Positions 17,903-27,820 of a stretch of 64,000 nt of DNA are shown here, one piece after another. A model generated the notes under the pieces. The model saw only the letters and a list, made by a program, of their open reading frames with translations, was not told where the DNA came from and did no database searches. The DNA comes from JAFAXD01 sp963816775. Its GTDB lineage: Bacteria; Pseudomonadota; Alphaproteobacteria; Rhizobiales; Xanthobacteraceae. Each line of letters opens with the position of its first letter. The first letter of the stretch is position 1. The stretch is taken from positions 1 to 64,000 of the forward strand of contig CAWFLX010000006.1 of NCBI GenBank assembly GCA_963816775.1. Direction: 5' to 3'. Made by a program: the position numbers and the translations under genes.

Positions 17903-19060
17903 TCATGCGCACGAATGCGCGGTGAGTTTGTCGAGGAAGGCGCTGCACGCTTCGAGCTGCGTGATCGCAATGTACTCGTCGGCTTTGTGTGCCTGATCGA
18001 TCGAGCCCGGGCCGACCACCACCGTCGGGATGCCGGACAAGGCAAACAGTCCGGCCTCGGTGCCAAAAGCGACCTTACTATGCTCATTGCGGCCAGCGAG
18101 CGTCTTGCCTAGCCCGACGACATCGAACGCGACCGGCGTCTCGAGGCCTGGCCAGCCAGATTTGGGTTCGAAAACGATGCGCGCTGCCGGATCGACCACC
18201 TGCATCTCGGGCTCGAGCTGCTCGCGCGCAAACGCCATTACCTCCTCCACCAGGCCATCCACGTCGTCGGCGGCGAGCGGACGGAACTCGAATTCGAACG
18301 TACAGAGGTCGGGCACGATGTTGAGCGCCGCGCCGCCGTGTACGACTCCGCTGTTTGCGGTCGTGTAAGGCACGTCATACAGCGGATCGCGCGCGCCAGA
18401 ACGTGCCAGGCGGACGCTGATGTCGCGGATCTTCGCGATTAGGCGCGCGGCATATTCGACCGCGTTGACCCCATGGGGCGCGAGCGAGGAGTGGCAGCTC
18501 TTGCCGTGCACGGTGACGCGGAACGCGCGCTGGCCCTTGTGTCCGATCACCACGCCCATTTCGGTCGGCTCACCGACAAAGCAGGCCGCCGGTTTCACCT
18601 TGGCGCGTTCGAGGCGCGCGATCATGCTGCGCACGCCGACGCATCCAACCTCCTCGTCGTACGAGAACGCGAGGTGGATCGGCCGCGCGAGCCGCGCTGC
18701 GAGCATATCCGGCACGGCCGCGAGGCAGCAGGCGTCGAACCCCTTCATGTCGGCCGCGCCGCGGCCGTAGAGCCGGCCGTTGCGCTCGGTCAGCCGGAAC
18801 GGGTCGTTCGACCATGACTGCCCGTCGACCGGGACCACGTCCGTATGACCCGAGAGGATGATCCCCGGCACGTCGGGCGGCCCGATCGTCGCCCACAAAT
18901 TGGCTTTGGTGCCGCTTTCATCGGGTATGCGCTCATGCGTCACGCCAAACCGGTCGAGATAGGCCTCGACCCATTCGACCAACGCAAGGTTCGAGTTGCG
19001 GCTCGTCGTGTCAAAGCCGACGAGCGCTTCGAGGATTTCGATGGTCCGCTGCGCGCGCAC
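17903..19060 (-). CDS. argE: Acetylornithine deacetylase (M20 family, ArgE-like)
   Basis: A 385-residue cytoplasmic zinc hydrolase, the usual ArgE length. Metal and catalytic motifs are in order: SGHTDVVPVDGQ near residue 70 (first zinc His and catalytic Asp), GRGAADMKGFDA (bridging Asp), DEEVGCVG (catalytic Glu), GEPTEMG, and the last zinc His in QAHKADEYI near the end. It removes the acetyl group of N-acetylornithine in arginine synthesis, but paralogues act on other N-acyl amino acids, and isolation from other arg genes makes that possible here. The start is a GTG at 19060 without a clear ribosome binding site. Confidence 0.88.
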   Translation of the reverse strand: MRAQRTIEILEALVGFDTTSRNSNLALVEWVEAYLDRFGVTHERIPDESGTKANLWATIGPPDVPGIILSGHTDVVPVDGQSWSNDPFRLTERNGRLYGRGAADMKGFDACCLAAVPDMLAARLARPIHLAFSYDEEVGCVGVRSMIARLERAKVKPAACFVGEPTEMGVVIGHKGQRAFRVTVHGKSCHSSLAPHGVNAVEYAARLIAKIRDISVRLARSGARDPLYDVPYTTANSGVVHGGAALNIVPDLCTFEFEFRPLAADDVDGLVEEVMAFAREQLEPEMQVVDPAARIVFEPKSGWPGLETPVAFDVVGLGKTLAGRNEHSKVAFGTEAGLFALSGIPTVVVGPGSIDQAHKADEYIAITQLEACSAFLDKLTAHSCA

Positions 19061-19252
19061 TACCGCCGTGTTGATGTGGCTGATCAGCCCGCATCATAGC
19101 AGTCTCAGCGCGCCTCTCAAGGCGGCGGCGCCACTGGCGATGGGATGGTCAGCTAGCGGAACACTCAACTCGCACAGGCAGCGGCGCCAACCCAGGGCGC
19201 GTAGCCTGCATACATGCGCGCTGCCCGTTCGAGCGCCGCGCGCGAAAGTGCT

Positions 19253-20230
19253 TCAGTTGGTGTGGATGTTCAGTTCCGTCACCAGCTGCGCGTATTTCGC
19301 GGAGTCGGCGCGCGCGAGATTGCCGATGGCGTCGGGATCGCCGCCGACCGGCTCGACTGCGCCCTTGGTGAAGTTCTCGAGCAGCTTGCCGTCCTTGAGC
19401 GCGATGTTCATCTCGGCGTTGAGCTTGGCGATGATCGGCGTCGGCGTGCCGGGCGGAGCGAATGCCGCGTACCAAGCCTCGAGCACGACGCCCTTGAAGC
19501 CTGACTCCTCGAATGTCGGCACTTCCGGCAGCGTCGGCGCACGCTTGGCGGAGGAGGCCGCCAGCAGCTTGATCGTGCCCGCCTGGTAATGCGGCATCAT
19601 CGAGGTCGGTCCGAGGATCGCCGTCTTCACGTGCGCGGCGATCAGATCGTTGATCGCCTGGCCGGCGCCGCGATAGGGCACGTGGTCCAACTTGATGTTC
19701 GCTTCGCGCTTGAACCACTCGGCCAGCACGTGTTGGTTCGATCCGACGCCGGATGTTGCGACGCCGAGCCCGGGATTAGCCTTCACGTAGGCAACGAGTT
19801 CCTGCAGCGTGTTGATGCCGAGGGAGGAATGCGCTGCCAGGATCTGGGGCTGACGGCCGAGATAGCAAATCGGGGACAGCTCCTTGGTGTAGTCGTAGCT
19901 CAAGTGCATGATGTGCGGGGCGCTCGCCGCATTGTCGTTGGTGATCAGCACCGTATAGCCGTCCGGCGGGCTCTTGAGCGCCGCATCCATGCCGACCGTT
20001 CCGCCGGCGCCGGTGCGGTTCTCGACCACGACCTGCTGGCCGAGACTTCGCGTCAGGACGTCGCCGAGCTGGCGCGCGACAAAGTCGATGGCCCCGCCCG
20101 GCGCGAGCGGGACGATGAATTTGATGGTTCGGTTTGGATAATCCTGCGCGCGCGAAGCCTTGGCGCCCAAGCCAAGCGAAGCCGCCGCCGCTGTCGAAGC
20201 CACAAAGCTGCGGCGTGTGATCCTCCTCAT
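19253..20230 (-). CDS. Bug-family tripartite tricarboxylate transporter receptor 4
   Basis: A 325-residue Bug/TctC receptor with a twin-arginine-like leader (MRRITRRSFVASTAAAASLG) rather than a plain Sec signal, so it may be exported folded. The mature part has YPNRTIKFIVPLAPGGAIDFVAR, VVENRTGAGGTVGMD, SPPDGYTVL, LDHVPYRGAGQAI and LPEVPTFEESGFKGV. GGGAGG lies just before the ATG at 20230, which fixes this start against a much longer open frame. It is about 190 bases upstream of argE on the same strand, so joint transcription is possible but not shown. Confidence 0.94.
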   Translation of the reverse strand: MRRITRRSFVASTAAAASLGLGAKASRAQDYPNRTIKFIVPLAPGGAIDFVARQLGDVLTRSLGQQVVVENRTGAGGTVGMDAALKSPPDGYTVLITNDNAASAPHIMHLSYDYTKELSPICYLGRQPQILAAHSSLGINTLQELVAYVKANPGLGVATSGVGSNQHVLAEWFKREANIKLDHVPYRGAGQAINDLIAAHVKTAILGPTSMMPHYQAGTIKLLAASSAKRAPTLPEVPTFEESGFKGVVLEAWYAAFAPPGTPTPIIAKLNAEMNIALKDGKLLENFTKGAVEPVGGDPDAIGNLARADSAKYAQLVTELNIHTN

Positions 20231-20431
20231 TCTATCCTCCCTGGCGTTTTTCTCGGCCTTTTCGGCCTTTTGGTCGTGCATTCTACAAGTCGCGCGGGCG
20301 CTTTTTCCAGCCCTGTGCAACCGCGCCAGTGCCGTTCTGAGCGATGCCCGCTCGCTGTTGCGAAACCGGGACGGCACCGGGCGGGCTGAGAGCTTGTGGC
20401 AAACCACCGCAGCGCCGGCGACCGATCGAGC

Positions 20432-21361
20432 TTACGGCAGCGGCTGCTCCGCCGACAGCGTCACCAGCGCCTGATAACTCGCGTCCTCGATCAACGAACT
20501 GTCATACACAGCCGTGAAATGTGAAATCAGGCCCTGACCATCGAGCGCAATGGCGGTGATGCCGCGCTTCATTGGAAAAGTCGCCGCCGGCGTCCATTCG
20601 TAACCGCCGCCCATGTCGCCGCCGACCACGTGAACCAGTTTGGAATCCTTAGCGTACGGAACCTTCGCAATCGCGCGATTAAGATAGCGCGTGATCGCCA
20701 GCTTGCCGAGGATCTGCGCGTGTAGCGCCATGTCCTCGTAAATGGCGTCGGGCGTCAACAGCGCAGCTGCTGCCGCGACGTCGCCGGCGGCCAGTGCATC
20801 AGCCAACGTCTTCGACACCTGCGCAATCTTGCCGCTCGCGTTACCTATGTCGTCGGCAAAGGCGGTAGGGTAAGTCGGCTTCACTACATTTTTCACGTTG
20901 GAGGAGCGGCCGTCCCAATAATCCATCCAGCGGACGATCTTGCCGTCATCGTCGAAAGACACGGCGCCCAGGATGCGTAGTTCGCGGCCGAACAGTTCCG
21001 GCGTGTCGGCAAAGAACACCAACGCACTCTTGCGATCCCCGTAGATCGCCCACGGATAGGAGAGGGCGGTCGCCGGCTTGGCCGGGAAAAGGTGAAACAC
21101 CTTGTCGAGCGAATCCCAGGTCGGCCAGATGCCGCCCGACGTCGCGTCGATGTAGAGCACCTTCTCGCGCGCGAAATGCACCATCATCTCGTCAGGCTTG
21201 TGGAGGCTCTTCGCGACAAAGAAAACGCGGAAGAAATCGTTGACGTCCTTCGTCGCGTGCGAGGCATCGTTGATGTCGGGGTAAGGCAACGAGGTTTGTG
21301 CGTTCGCCGTGACCGACAGGCCAACTCCGGCCGCAACCATAAGTGCAAACAGCTTGCTCAT
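20432..21361 (-). CDS. Secreted protein with two NTF2/SnoaL-like domains
   Basis: A 309-residue protein. A signal peptide (MSKLFALMVAAGVGLSVTANA) is followed by two halves that each resemble an NTF2/SnoaL-like cone. The first includes VNDFFRVFFVAKSLHKPDEMMVHFA...YIDATSGGIWPTWD. The second is LADALAAGDVAAAAALLTPDAIYEDMALHAQILGKLAI. The fold is used by polyketide cyclases, dehydratases and ligand-binding domains; no catalytic residues can be named. GGAAGGA precedes the ATG at 21361. It is upstream of the Bug receptor on the same strand with about 200 bases between. Function unknown. Confidence 0.7.
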   Translation of the reverse strand: MSKLFALMVAAGVGLSVTANAQTSLPYPDINDASHATKDVNDFFRVFFVAKSLHKPDEMMVHFAREKVLYIDATSGGIWPTWDSLDKVFHLFPAKPATALSYPWAIYGDRKSALVFFADTPELFGRELRILGAVSFDDDGKIVRWMDYWDGRSSNVKNVVKPTYPTAFADDIGNASGKIAQVSKTLADALAAGDVAAAAALLTPDAIYEDMALHAQILGKLAITRYLNRAIAKVPYAKDSKLVHVVGGDMGGGYEWTPAATFPMKRGITAIALDGQGLISHFTAVYDSSLIEDASYQALVTLSAEQPLP

Positions 21362-21593
21362 TGTCGTTCCTTCCCATGACACGCACTGTTTTCGCCACGC
21401 CGGATTGTTCCGGCCACGACAAAACATGGCACGCCGGCTCACGGCGGAACAAGGCGGCAGATCGCCGAAGAATTCGCAGCTGATGAGCGCGCTCGACATT
21501 CCTCATCGGCATTTGGAAGATGCGTCGATGTCCGCTTCACGGTGCCTAATCCCGACCTTCCGGCGGATTCATGCCTTCACGCGCACAATCGCT

Positions 21594-22340
21594 TCAATCG
21601 GATCGCAGCAGCTCGGCAATCGCTTTCTCGAACTGACCGGCGGAACATGCGTAGCCGAGTCGCTCTTTTTGGTTTCCACCCGAACCAATTCCAATCACAG
21701 AAAACGTCCCATCGATCTTGGCAAAGATAGGCGCTCCTGAATAACCCTTATCTGTGAGGCACCGATACAGGAAGGTCTGGTCATCGCGTTCGCTCACCCA
21801 GCAATCGCGAGCTATTGAAGGCAAGTACTTGCGATCCACCCCGTATCCGATCTGCATGAACGGACCTGCCGTCCGCAACTGCGAGCGGTTCAGAGACTTT
21901 ATTGAAACAGGTTTTGCCGAAAGCGAATTTTTGAGAACGATGATCCCCCAATCGCTGGCGACATTTTCAACTTTGAACTCACCTGGAAGGTAGTTCGGTG
22001 AGATGACAGTCCGTTCGGCGACTGCGTGTTCGGCGGGCACGCCTCGTGCGAGCCCAACAGAAAAGTGGACATTGCCGGGTATTGCTTGAAATAGGCAGTG
22101 CGCGGCTGTGAGTACCAATTTGGGTGCGACAAGAGTTCCGGTGCAAAACTCTCTGGATTGGAAATTCAAGATCGTATTGACCGTTCCCACCGCCGAGATT
22201 GGCCAAACTGATGGATCGGCTATTTCACCGTAGTGTTGATCGGCGTTGGGCGAGGCTTGAGTGGCACTTTGCGCCAAACCGACTGCTGGCGCAGAGACGA
22301 TTGCGACGAGCGCCAAAATAGCGAGCCACGTGCTATGCAT
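21594..22340 (-). CDS. Secreted trypsin-like serine protease (S1 fold, V8-like active site)
   Basis: A 248-residue exported protease. The signal peptide (MHSTWLAILALVAIVSAPAVGLAQ) is followed by the catalytic triad in order: His81 in LVLTAAHCLF, Asp130 in NVASDWGIIVL, and Ser201 in DKGYSGAPIF. The GYSGAP nucleophile loop is closer to the glutamyl-endopeptidase (S1B) pattern G-x-S-G-x-P than to trypsin's GDSGGP. Cysteines near His81 and in DCWVSE, YRCLTD and YACSAG could form disulfides. The frame stays open far upstream, but the signal peptide supports this start. Confidence 0.85.
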   Translation of the reverse strand: MHSTWLAILALVAIVSAPAVGLAQSATQASPNADQHYGEIADPSVWPISAVGTVNTILNFQSREFCTGTLVAPKLVLTAAHCLFQAIPGNVHFSVGLARGVPAEHAVAERTVISPNYLPGEFKVENVASDWGIIVLKNSLSAKPVSIKSLNRSQLRTAGPFMQIGYGVDRKYLPSIARDCWVSERDDQTFLYRCLTDKGYSGAPIFAKIDGTFSVIGIGSGGNQKERLGYACSAGQFEKAIAELLRSD

Positions 22341-22711
22341 TTCGTTCGCACACAGCCCAGCCGATCCATGCCCCGCACACCTTCGACTTACCGGTGCGAA
22401 GCCAAATCTGCAAGATCGTCTCCCAATCAACGGCAGACGGAAGCCACGAAACATGACAGTTCCCCGTGCGATGGAAGGCTGGATCGAAGCGCTCCAGAGA
22501 GACGGGCGCGACCAAAAATTGTATACCCTTTGTATTATCAGGGCGGGGAGCGCCGCAAGCATCCGGCTTACACGAGGCCAACGAGCCGACAGTGTGCCCA
22601 TGTCTTCTGTCGAGAAGATGACCTCACGGCCACTTGCATGGGCTTTGAGGCTGATAGCCAAATTGACAGCCCGCAGATTGTGCTCGCGCCTCACACGAGG
22701 AGATACGACAC

Positions 22712-23596
22712 GTGATCAGCGAGCGTGACCGTCAGATTCTGGAACAGCTGCCAGGCTGGAATCCCGCCGAAGATATTGCCGCGCAGCGCCGCGCCTGGGA
22801 GGAATTGGCGGTCGCGTACAACCAGGATCTCCCCGCTATTGGTGGGCTCGAAGAAAATGTCGAGCTACGCCCGGGCCTTTGCACCGACGTAGCGGTGCCC
22901 ATGGGTGCCGGTCGACATCCGGTGGCGATCTACCTGCACGGCGGTGGTTGGGCGTTCGGCAGCCCAACCTCGTTCCGAAAGCTCGGGATGCAGTTTGCCG
23001 AAGCAGGGTATCTGACGTTCGTCCTCGACTATCGGCTCGCCCCCGAGCATCCGTTCCCGGCCGCACTCGAGGACGCGATTTTCGCCATTCGATGGGCGAC
23101 TGACAACGCGCGTCGGTGGAATGGCGACGGTCAGCGGATCGCGATCGGTGGCGATTCCGCGGGCGCGAACCTGGCAGTCAGTGCGCTCATCTCGAGCGCT
23201 CCCGAGGTGCGCTCGCCGGTGCAGGCCGCAGTTCTCTTCTACGGTGCATACGATCTCAAGGCGACGGCGGAGCGCACCCGCTCGATTCCCGGACTTCAAC
23301 GGCAATTGAGCACGTACGTTTCCGGCATCGACGGGTTACTCGACGATCCACGCGTAAGCCCCCTCAAAGCGGTGGCGCCGGGCATACTTCCACCGTGTTT
23401 CATTATCGGAGCAGGCGACGACTCCTGGTGTCTTGCCGACTCGTTGACGCTTGGCCAGGCCTTGTCAGCCGCGGCGAGCCCCTACGAGCTGCACGTGATG
23501 GAAGGAATGCCGCACGGCTTCATGCAGATGAGCGCGCTTGACGGATGCCGCGCGGCAATGCGCTTGATGTGGGACTTCCTGGCACGCAACGTCTGA
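22712..23596 (+). CDS. Alpha/beta hydrolase, hormone-sensitive-lipase type
   Basis: A 294-residue cytoplasmic esterase. The oxyanion-hole motif HGGGW (76-80) and the nucleophile elbow GGDSAGAN (Ser149) define the HSL/kynurenine-formamidase-like group. A candidate acid lies in GAGDDSWCLADS and the catalytic His is in EGMPHGFMQM. The start is a GTG with GAGGAGAT about nine bases upstream. The substrate could be an arylformamide or a short-chain ester; nothing adjacent decides. It is divergent from the protease gene and stands alone. Confidence 0.88.
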   Translation: MISERDRQILEQLPGWNPAEDIAAQRRAWEELAVAYNQDLPAIGGLEENVELRPGLCTDVAVPMGAGRHPVAIYLHGGGWAFGSPTSFRKLGMQFAEAGYLTFVLDYRLAPEHPFPAALEDAIFAIRWATDNARRWNGDGQRIAIGGDSAGANLAVSALISSAPEVRSPVQAAVLFYGAYDLKATAERTRSIPGLQRQLSTYVSGIDGLLDDPRVSPLKAVAPGILPPCFIIGAGDDSWCLADSLTLGQALSAAASPYELHVMEGMPHGFMQMSALDGCRAAMRLMWDFLARNV

Positions 23597-23715
23597 GCAA
23601 CGCGGGCGCGGGGACGCCTCTTCGGGTCGCAGGGCCTATCGCCCGCGCTTTGGGACTAGAGATGCCGCCGACGAAGCTTGCGCGCGCGGACGATGTGATC
23701 AACTAGCTAGCGTCC

Positions 23716-26313
23716 TTAACCCGGAGCGCCGCGGGCGTCTTTGTTCATCGTGGCGCGCGCTTCCACCACACGATCGATTTGCGCTTTGGCCTCGGGGTTA
23801 GTGTCGAGGAAGCGCCGAAAATCCGCCGAGCTCAGAACGAGAAGCTGACAGTAGCCAATCGCTATCACGTCCGCCGTACGCCGCCCGCCGCTCAAAAGCG
23901 CCATTTCGCCGAAGAAGTCGCCGCGCCCGAGCCGCACCTTCTGGTTCGGAAGAATAACCTCTACGGCCCCGGACGAGATGAAGTATACGTGCGTGCCACG
24001 CTCGCTGCGCCGAATGATCTTTTCTTCGGGGAGGGCGAGCCGCGGGCGAAACAAGTATGCCAGCGCCTTGGTCTCGGCCTGTCCCAGGCCACGAAACATT
24101 TCAAAACGGCCGATCAACTCTTCAGTCCTTAGGCCGAGGTCGAGCGGGCGCAGGTCCCTTGCGCGCCGGCGGTGGCTGGCAAGGTGCTCGCGTTCGAGCG
24201 CACTGTAGAGTTCGCCACCGAGGAGGCCCTCATCCCGCAACTCGCGGAAGAGCGAGACCTCCAGCTTCAGACCTGACTGGCTCAAGACGAGCTGCTCGAG
24301 CGCCGCGGCATGTTCGGGATATTGCAGGCGCAATGCTTCGAGCGCGCGTGAGGTGGCGGCGATCCGCGAGGCCAGCACCTCCTCCAAGCGGCTTACGGCT
24401 TGATCCCCTAGAAGCGGCCGCAAGCGGCGCTTGTTGAACCGGACCAGCTCCTTGAGGCTAAATCCGCGGACCAAAAGCGTCTCGAACCGGATGGAAATTT
24501 GCTGCTGGAGCGGGCGGTCCACGGCAAAGCGGCGGTGGAGGAAATGGGCGAAGCGAAACGCGAATGAATACGCGAGCAGATGCCCGTTCGCACGATTGTA
24601 ACCGACTTCTCCGTCGGCTTTTGTGGCGTCGAGGACGAGATCCGTGTTCCGCAGCAAGCGCTCAATTGCGGCGGTCGAGACGCTTTGTTGAGCATGGTGG
24701 GCGAGGATTAGCCTGCGCTCGCGATTTGTAAGCGCAACCAGCCCGATGGTGAAGCGGTCTCCATCCGAGATTAGATGCTCGAGTTCGGAGCTTTCTGCTT
24801 CCAGTCGCTTGTCAAGTTTGAGGGCGACCGCATCAGTAATGGCCGGCGCCAGCTCAAAGTCGCGAGATGTCTTGGTAATCGCATCTCGGACCTCCGCAAG
24901 GGCCAGCGCGACAACCTTGCTTCGCAGCACCTGGTTGAGCGGGGAAAGGCGGTCAAGTTTGAGCAGGTGCATCACCGGCCGAAGCGTGAGGCCGTTGACC
25001 AGCAAGGTGAACAGCACAAAACCCGTGGCCAGAACGGCAACGAGGCTCTGTGTGGGCGCGTCGATGTGAGGATTTTCGGTCACGGCGAGCGCCAGCGCCA
25101 AGGTGACGGCGCCGCGCAACCCGCCCCACGTGATCGCGAGCTTGTAGGCGGCATCGACAGGCCGGCTCAGCCGCAACGCACTCAACACCGGCAGCAGCCC
25201 GAACAGGACAGCCGCGCGCGCAACGAATGCACCGACAATGACAAGGCCAAGGAGCCAGAGGTCGTAACTATGGACGCTCGACAGTAGCCTGGGGACGAGC
25301 AGCGAGGCCATAATGAAGATCAGTGAGCCTGACCAGAAGCCGATCTGCTCCCAGACCTCTTCCAGATAGTGCCAGTTTTCGGGGATGAGCCGGGCGCGAC
25401 CTACAGCACTGGCTGTCAGTCCGGAAACGACGACAGCGACCACACCAGATACTCCGAACACTTCTTCGCCCGCGAGGTACATGATGTAGGGGAGTGCGAC
25501 GGAGAGGGTGACTTCGGCAGGCTTCGAACCGCCAAGCAGTGGTGCGAACGCCCCGAACAGACGTCCACCGATGAACCCAAGCACGACGCCGCCGCCGAAA
25601 CTCACCCCGACGCGGACCGCGCTCGCCGCCAGACTGGGCTGAATTCCATCAGCAAGTATCCCGAGCAAGACGGTGAACAATACGATTGCGGCCGCGTCGT
25701 TGAGCAGGCTTTCACCTTCGACTAGCCGTACGAGCCGCAAGGGAACGCCAAGATCACGAAAGATGCCGACTACAGCCGCCGGATCAGTCGTCGCAACAAT
25801 GGAACCAATCAGCAGCGCCACGACCAGCGGAACGCCCCCTGCCACGGAAAGGATGAGACCAATACCTGCCGCCGCAACGAAGACGGCGACGATCGCGAGC
25901 GTCAGAATCGGCGCGGCGTCCTCCACCAGTTCGCGAACGTCGATCGTCAGAGCCGCGTGGAACAGCAGCAAGGGCAGGAAGACGACAAGAAAAACCGTTG
26001 CGTTGAACGGAAATTTTACAATCGGTTCGACGATGTCGTCGAACGCGTTGGTCAGCGGCGTGTAAAGGAGGAAAGAGGCCAGGCCCGCGAGCGCGACCCC
26101 GATGACAGCGAGCAAAACCGTATAGGGAAGTTGCAGGCGATCGGCCGCGGGCTGGGCAAAGCTGATGAGCACCAGCAATCCCGCGATCAAGGTCGTAAGC
26201 ACCCAGATGCTCAGCACGTCCTCCAGTCCCGCGGTAATTTCGTATTGAAGGTTGGTCGAGCGATCAATTAAAAGGCAGCGTATTTTGCGCCCGATCGCCG
26301 ATGAAACGGCCAA
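23716..26313 (-). CDS. CPA1-type Na+/H+ antiporter with C-terminal cyclic-nucleotide-binding domain
   Basis: About 865 residues. The N-terminal half carries some 12 hydrophobic segments with the CPA1 core SIVATTDPAAVVG and the VEGESLLNDAAAIVLF motif, which contains the acidic ion-binding residues. A long helical cytoplasmic linker follows. The last 130 residues are a CAP_ED domain: MFRGLGQAETKALAYLF, then RRSERGTHVYFISSGAVEV and RLGRGDFFGEMALLSGGRRTADV, the phosphate-binding cassette. This suggests control of cation/proton exchange by a cyclic nucleotide. The first start codon is a TTG at 26313; a start nearer residue 30 is possible. Confidence 0.9.
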   Translation of the reverse strand: MAVSSAIGRKIRCLLIDRSTNLQYEITAGLEDVLSIWVLTTLIAGLLVLISFAQPAADRLQLPYTVLLAVIGVALAGLASFLLYTPLTNAFDDIVEPIVKFPFNATVFLVVFLPLLLFHAALTIDVRELVEDAAPILTLAIVAVFVAAAGIGLILSVAGGVPLVVALLIGSIVATTDPAAVVGIFRDLGVPLRLVRLVEGESLLNDAAAIVLFTVLLGILADGIQPSLAASAVRVGVSFGGGVVLGFIGGRLFGAFAPLLGGSKPAEVTLSVALPYIMYLAGEEVFGVSGVVAVVVSGLTASAVGRARLIPENWHYLEEVWEQIGFWSGSLIFIMASLLVPRLLSSVHSYDLWLLGLVIVGAFVARAAVLFGLLPVLSALRLSRPVDAAYKLAITWGGLRGAVTLALALAVTENPHIDAPTQSLVAVLATGFVLFTLLVNGLTLRPVMHLLKLDRLSPLNQVLRSKVVALALAEVRDAITKTSRDFELAPAITDAVALKLDKRLEAESSELEHLISDGDRFTIGLVALTNRERRLILAHHAQQSVSTAAIERLLRNTDLVLDATKADGEVGYNRANGHLLAYSFAFRFAHFLHRRFAVDRPLQQQISIRFETLLVRGFSLKELVRFNKRRLRPLLGDQAVSRLEEVLASRIAATSRALEALRLQYPEHAAALEQLVLSQSGLKLEVSLFRELRDEGLLGGELYSALEREHLASHRRRARDLRPLDLGLRTEELIGRFEMFRGLGQAETKALAYLFRPRLALPEEKIIRRSERGTHVYFISSGAVEVILPNQKVRLGRGDFFGEMALLSGGRRTADVIAIGYCQLLVLSSADFRRFLDTNPEAKAQIDRVVEARATMNKDARGAPG

Positions 26314-26476
26314 GCTTGAACTGGTTTTTGCGCCACGGTCCGATCACCCCCGGGTTCCTTGTCCGCGAACAACCTAGCGATTCACGAGTAGACGAATCCG
26401 TGGTTGATTGCCGCAGGCTGCGGGAGCCGGCGTGGCTACGAAATCCGGTCAGGGTTGCACCGAGAAGCGTGTCGAC

Positions 26477-27820
26477 ATGAAAAGGATGAGCGCTGCCGCG
26501 TTGTTGTGGTCGTCCTGCCTTGCGATGCTGACGATCGGCGTCAACAGCACCGCCATCATGGCGGCGTTGCCAACGATGCGGACCGAGCTTTTGCTCGGCA
26601 GCGCGGGCCTGCAGTGGGCCGTCAACGCCTATCTGGTCGTCGCGGCGGCATGCATTGTGCCAGGCGGCCACGCGGCGGACTGGTTCGGCGCCCGGCGGAC
26701 GTCGATGCTCGGGCTCGCGATGCTGGCCATTGCGTCCTGCGTCATTGCCGCGGCGGGCACGCAAGCCGAACTGATCGCGGGGCGGGCTCTGCAAGGCTTT
26801 GCGGCAGCCCTCGCGGTGCCCGGAACGCTGGCCGCTGTTAGCACGGGGGCGCCGCCGGAGCGCCGCACGGCTGCCATCGGAGCATGGACCGGCTTTCTGA
26901 TGCTCGGCTTCAGCATCGGACCGCTCCTGGGCGGCGCGCTCACCCATTTCGCCAGCTGGCGGATGATCTTCGTGCTCAATGTCCCCCTCACGCTGGTGGC
27001 GATCGCCGGCATCGCCTCCGCGGGCGCCGCTACGCCGGTTGCGAATGCCGGGCCGCCGCGGCGGGCCGATTGGCTTGGGTTCCTGCTGTCGGGCACGTTC
27101 ATGGTTGCCCTGGTCTTTACGCTGCAGTCAGCACCGCGCGCAACGGTGGCGCCGGCATCCTTTATCGCACCGTTCGCGGTCGCTGCGGCCGCGTTTTTGC
27201 TGCTGCTCGCCGCCGAGGCGCGGGCCAAGGCGCCGCTCGTCGATCTGACCTTCTTCCGGCACCGGACGTTCGTCATGGGCGTTGCGATCGGCTCGCTCGG
27301 AATGTTCAGCATCCTGAGCTTGCTGCTCTATTTCAATCTCTATGCGCAGGGCAGGGACGGACCAGGCTTCACGGCCTTGGAAGCCGGCGCATCACTGCTG
27401 CCGCTGAGCGGGGTGTTGCTCGCAATCGCCCTGTCGGCTTCCGCGGTCGCGGCCCGGATCGGGCTGCGCTATGCAATGGCTGCCGGCATGGTGCTGCTCG
27501 CGATCGCCAGTGCCATCGTCGCAGTGGCGGTCGAGCAGGGCTGGATCGTTATCCTGCTGGTCGGGCTTGCCCTGATCGGTGCCGGTCTCGCGCTGCCCTA
27601 CGCGCTCGCGCCTCGCCTCGCACTATCGGCGCTCGCGCCCGCACAGACGGGCCAAGGTTCCGGCATCGTCAACGCGTGCACCTTCCTCAGCGGCAGCGCT
27701 GGCGTTGCCTGCGGCGCAATCGCCTTCGCTGCGGGCGGGTTTGTGGCGGTGCTGACGATGATTGCGCTGATCGCCATAGCCGGCGCTGCGCTCAGCTACG
27801 CGATTGCCGAAACCGGATAG
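26477..27820 (+). CDS. MFS transporter, DHA2 (14-TM drug/proton antiporter) type
   Basis: About 447 residues, almost all hydrophobic, consistent with 12-14 membrane helices. Family marks are the N-terminal NSTAIMAALPTM (motif like D-x-TIVNVALP), the loop ADWFGARRTSMLG (MFS motif A) and GFSIGPLLGGALTHFASWRMIFVLNVP (motif C and the conserved W-R-x-I-F-x-x-N-x-P). The protein probably exports toxic or amphiphilic compounds. ATG 26477 is preferred because GAGAAG lies upstream and the preceding 23 codons look non-coding. It converges with the M15-like gene. Confidence 0.9.
   Translation: MKRMSAAALLWSSCLAMLTIGVNSTAIMAALPTMRTELLLGSAGLQWAVNAYLVVAAACIVPGGHAADWFGARRTSMLGLAMLAIASCVIAAAGTQAELIAGRALQGFAAALAVPGTLAAVSTGAPPERRTAAIGAWTGFLMLGFSIGPLLGGALTHFASWRMIFVLNVPLTLVAIAGIASAGAATPVANAGPPRRADWLGFLLSGTFMVALVFTLQSAPRATVAPASFIAPFAVAAAAFLLLLAAEARAKAPLVDLTFFRHRTFVMGVAIGSLGMFSILSLLLYFNLYAQGRDGPGFTALEAGASLLPLSGVLLAIALSASAVAARIGLRYAMAAGMVLLAIASAIVAVAVEQGWIVILLVGLALIGAGLALPYALAPRLALSALAPAQTGQGSGIVNACTFLSGSAGVACGAIAFAAGGFVAVLTMIALIAIAGAALSYAIAETG

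Noticed and set aside
26264..26947. Minus-strand frame of 227 codons between the antiporter and the MFS gene
   Set aside because: Arg/Gly/His-rich, no motif; overlaps the start of the MFS gene.
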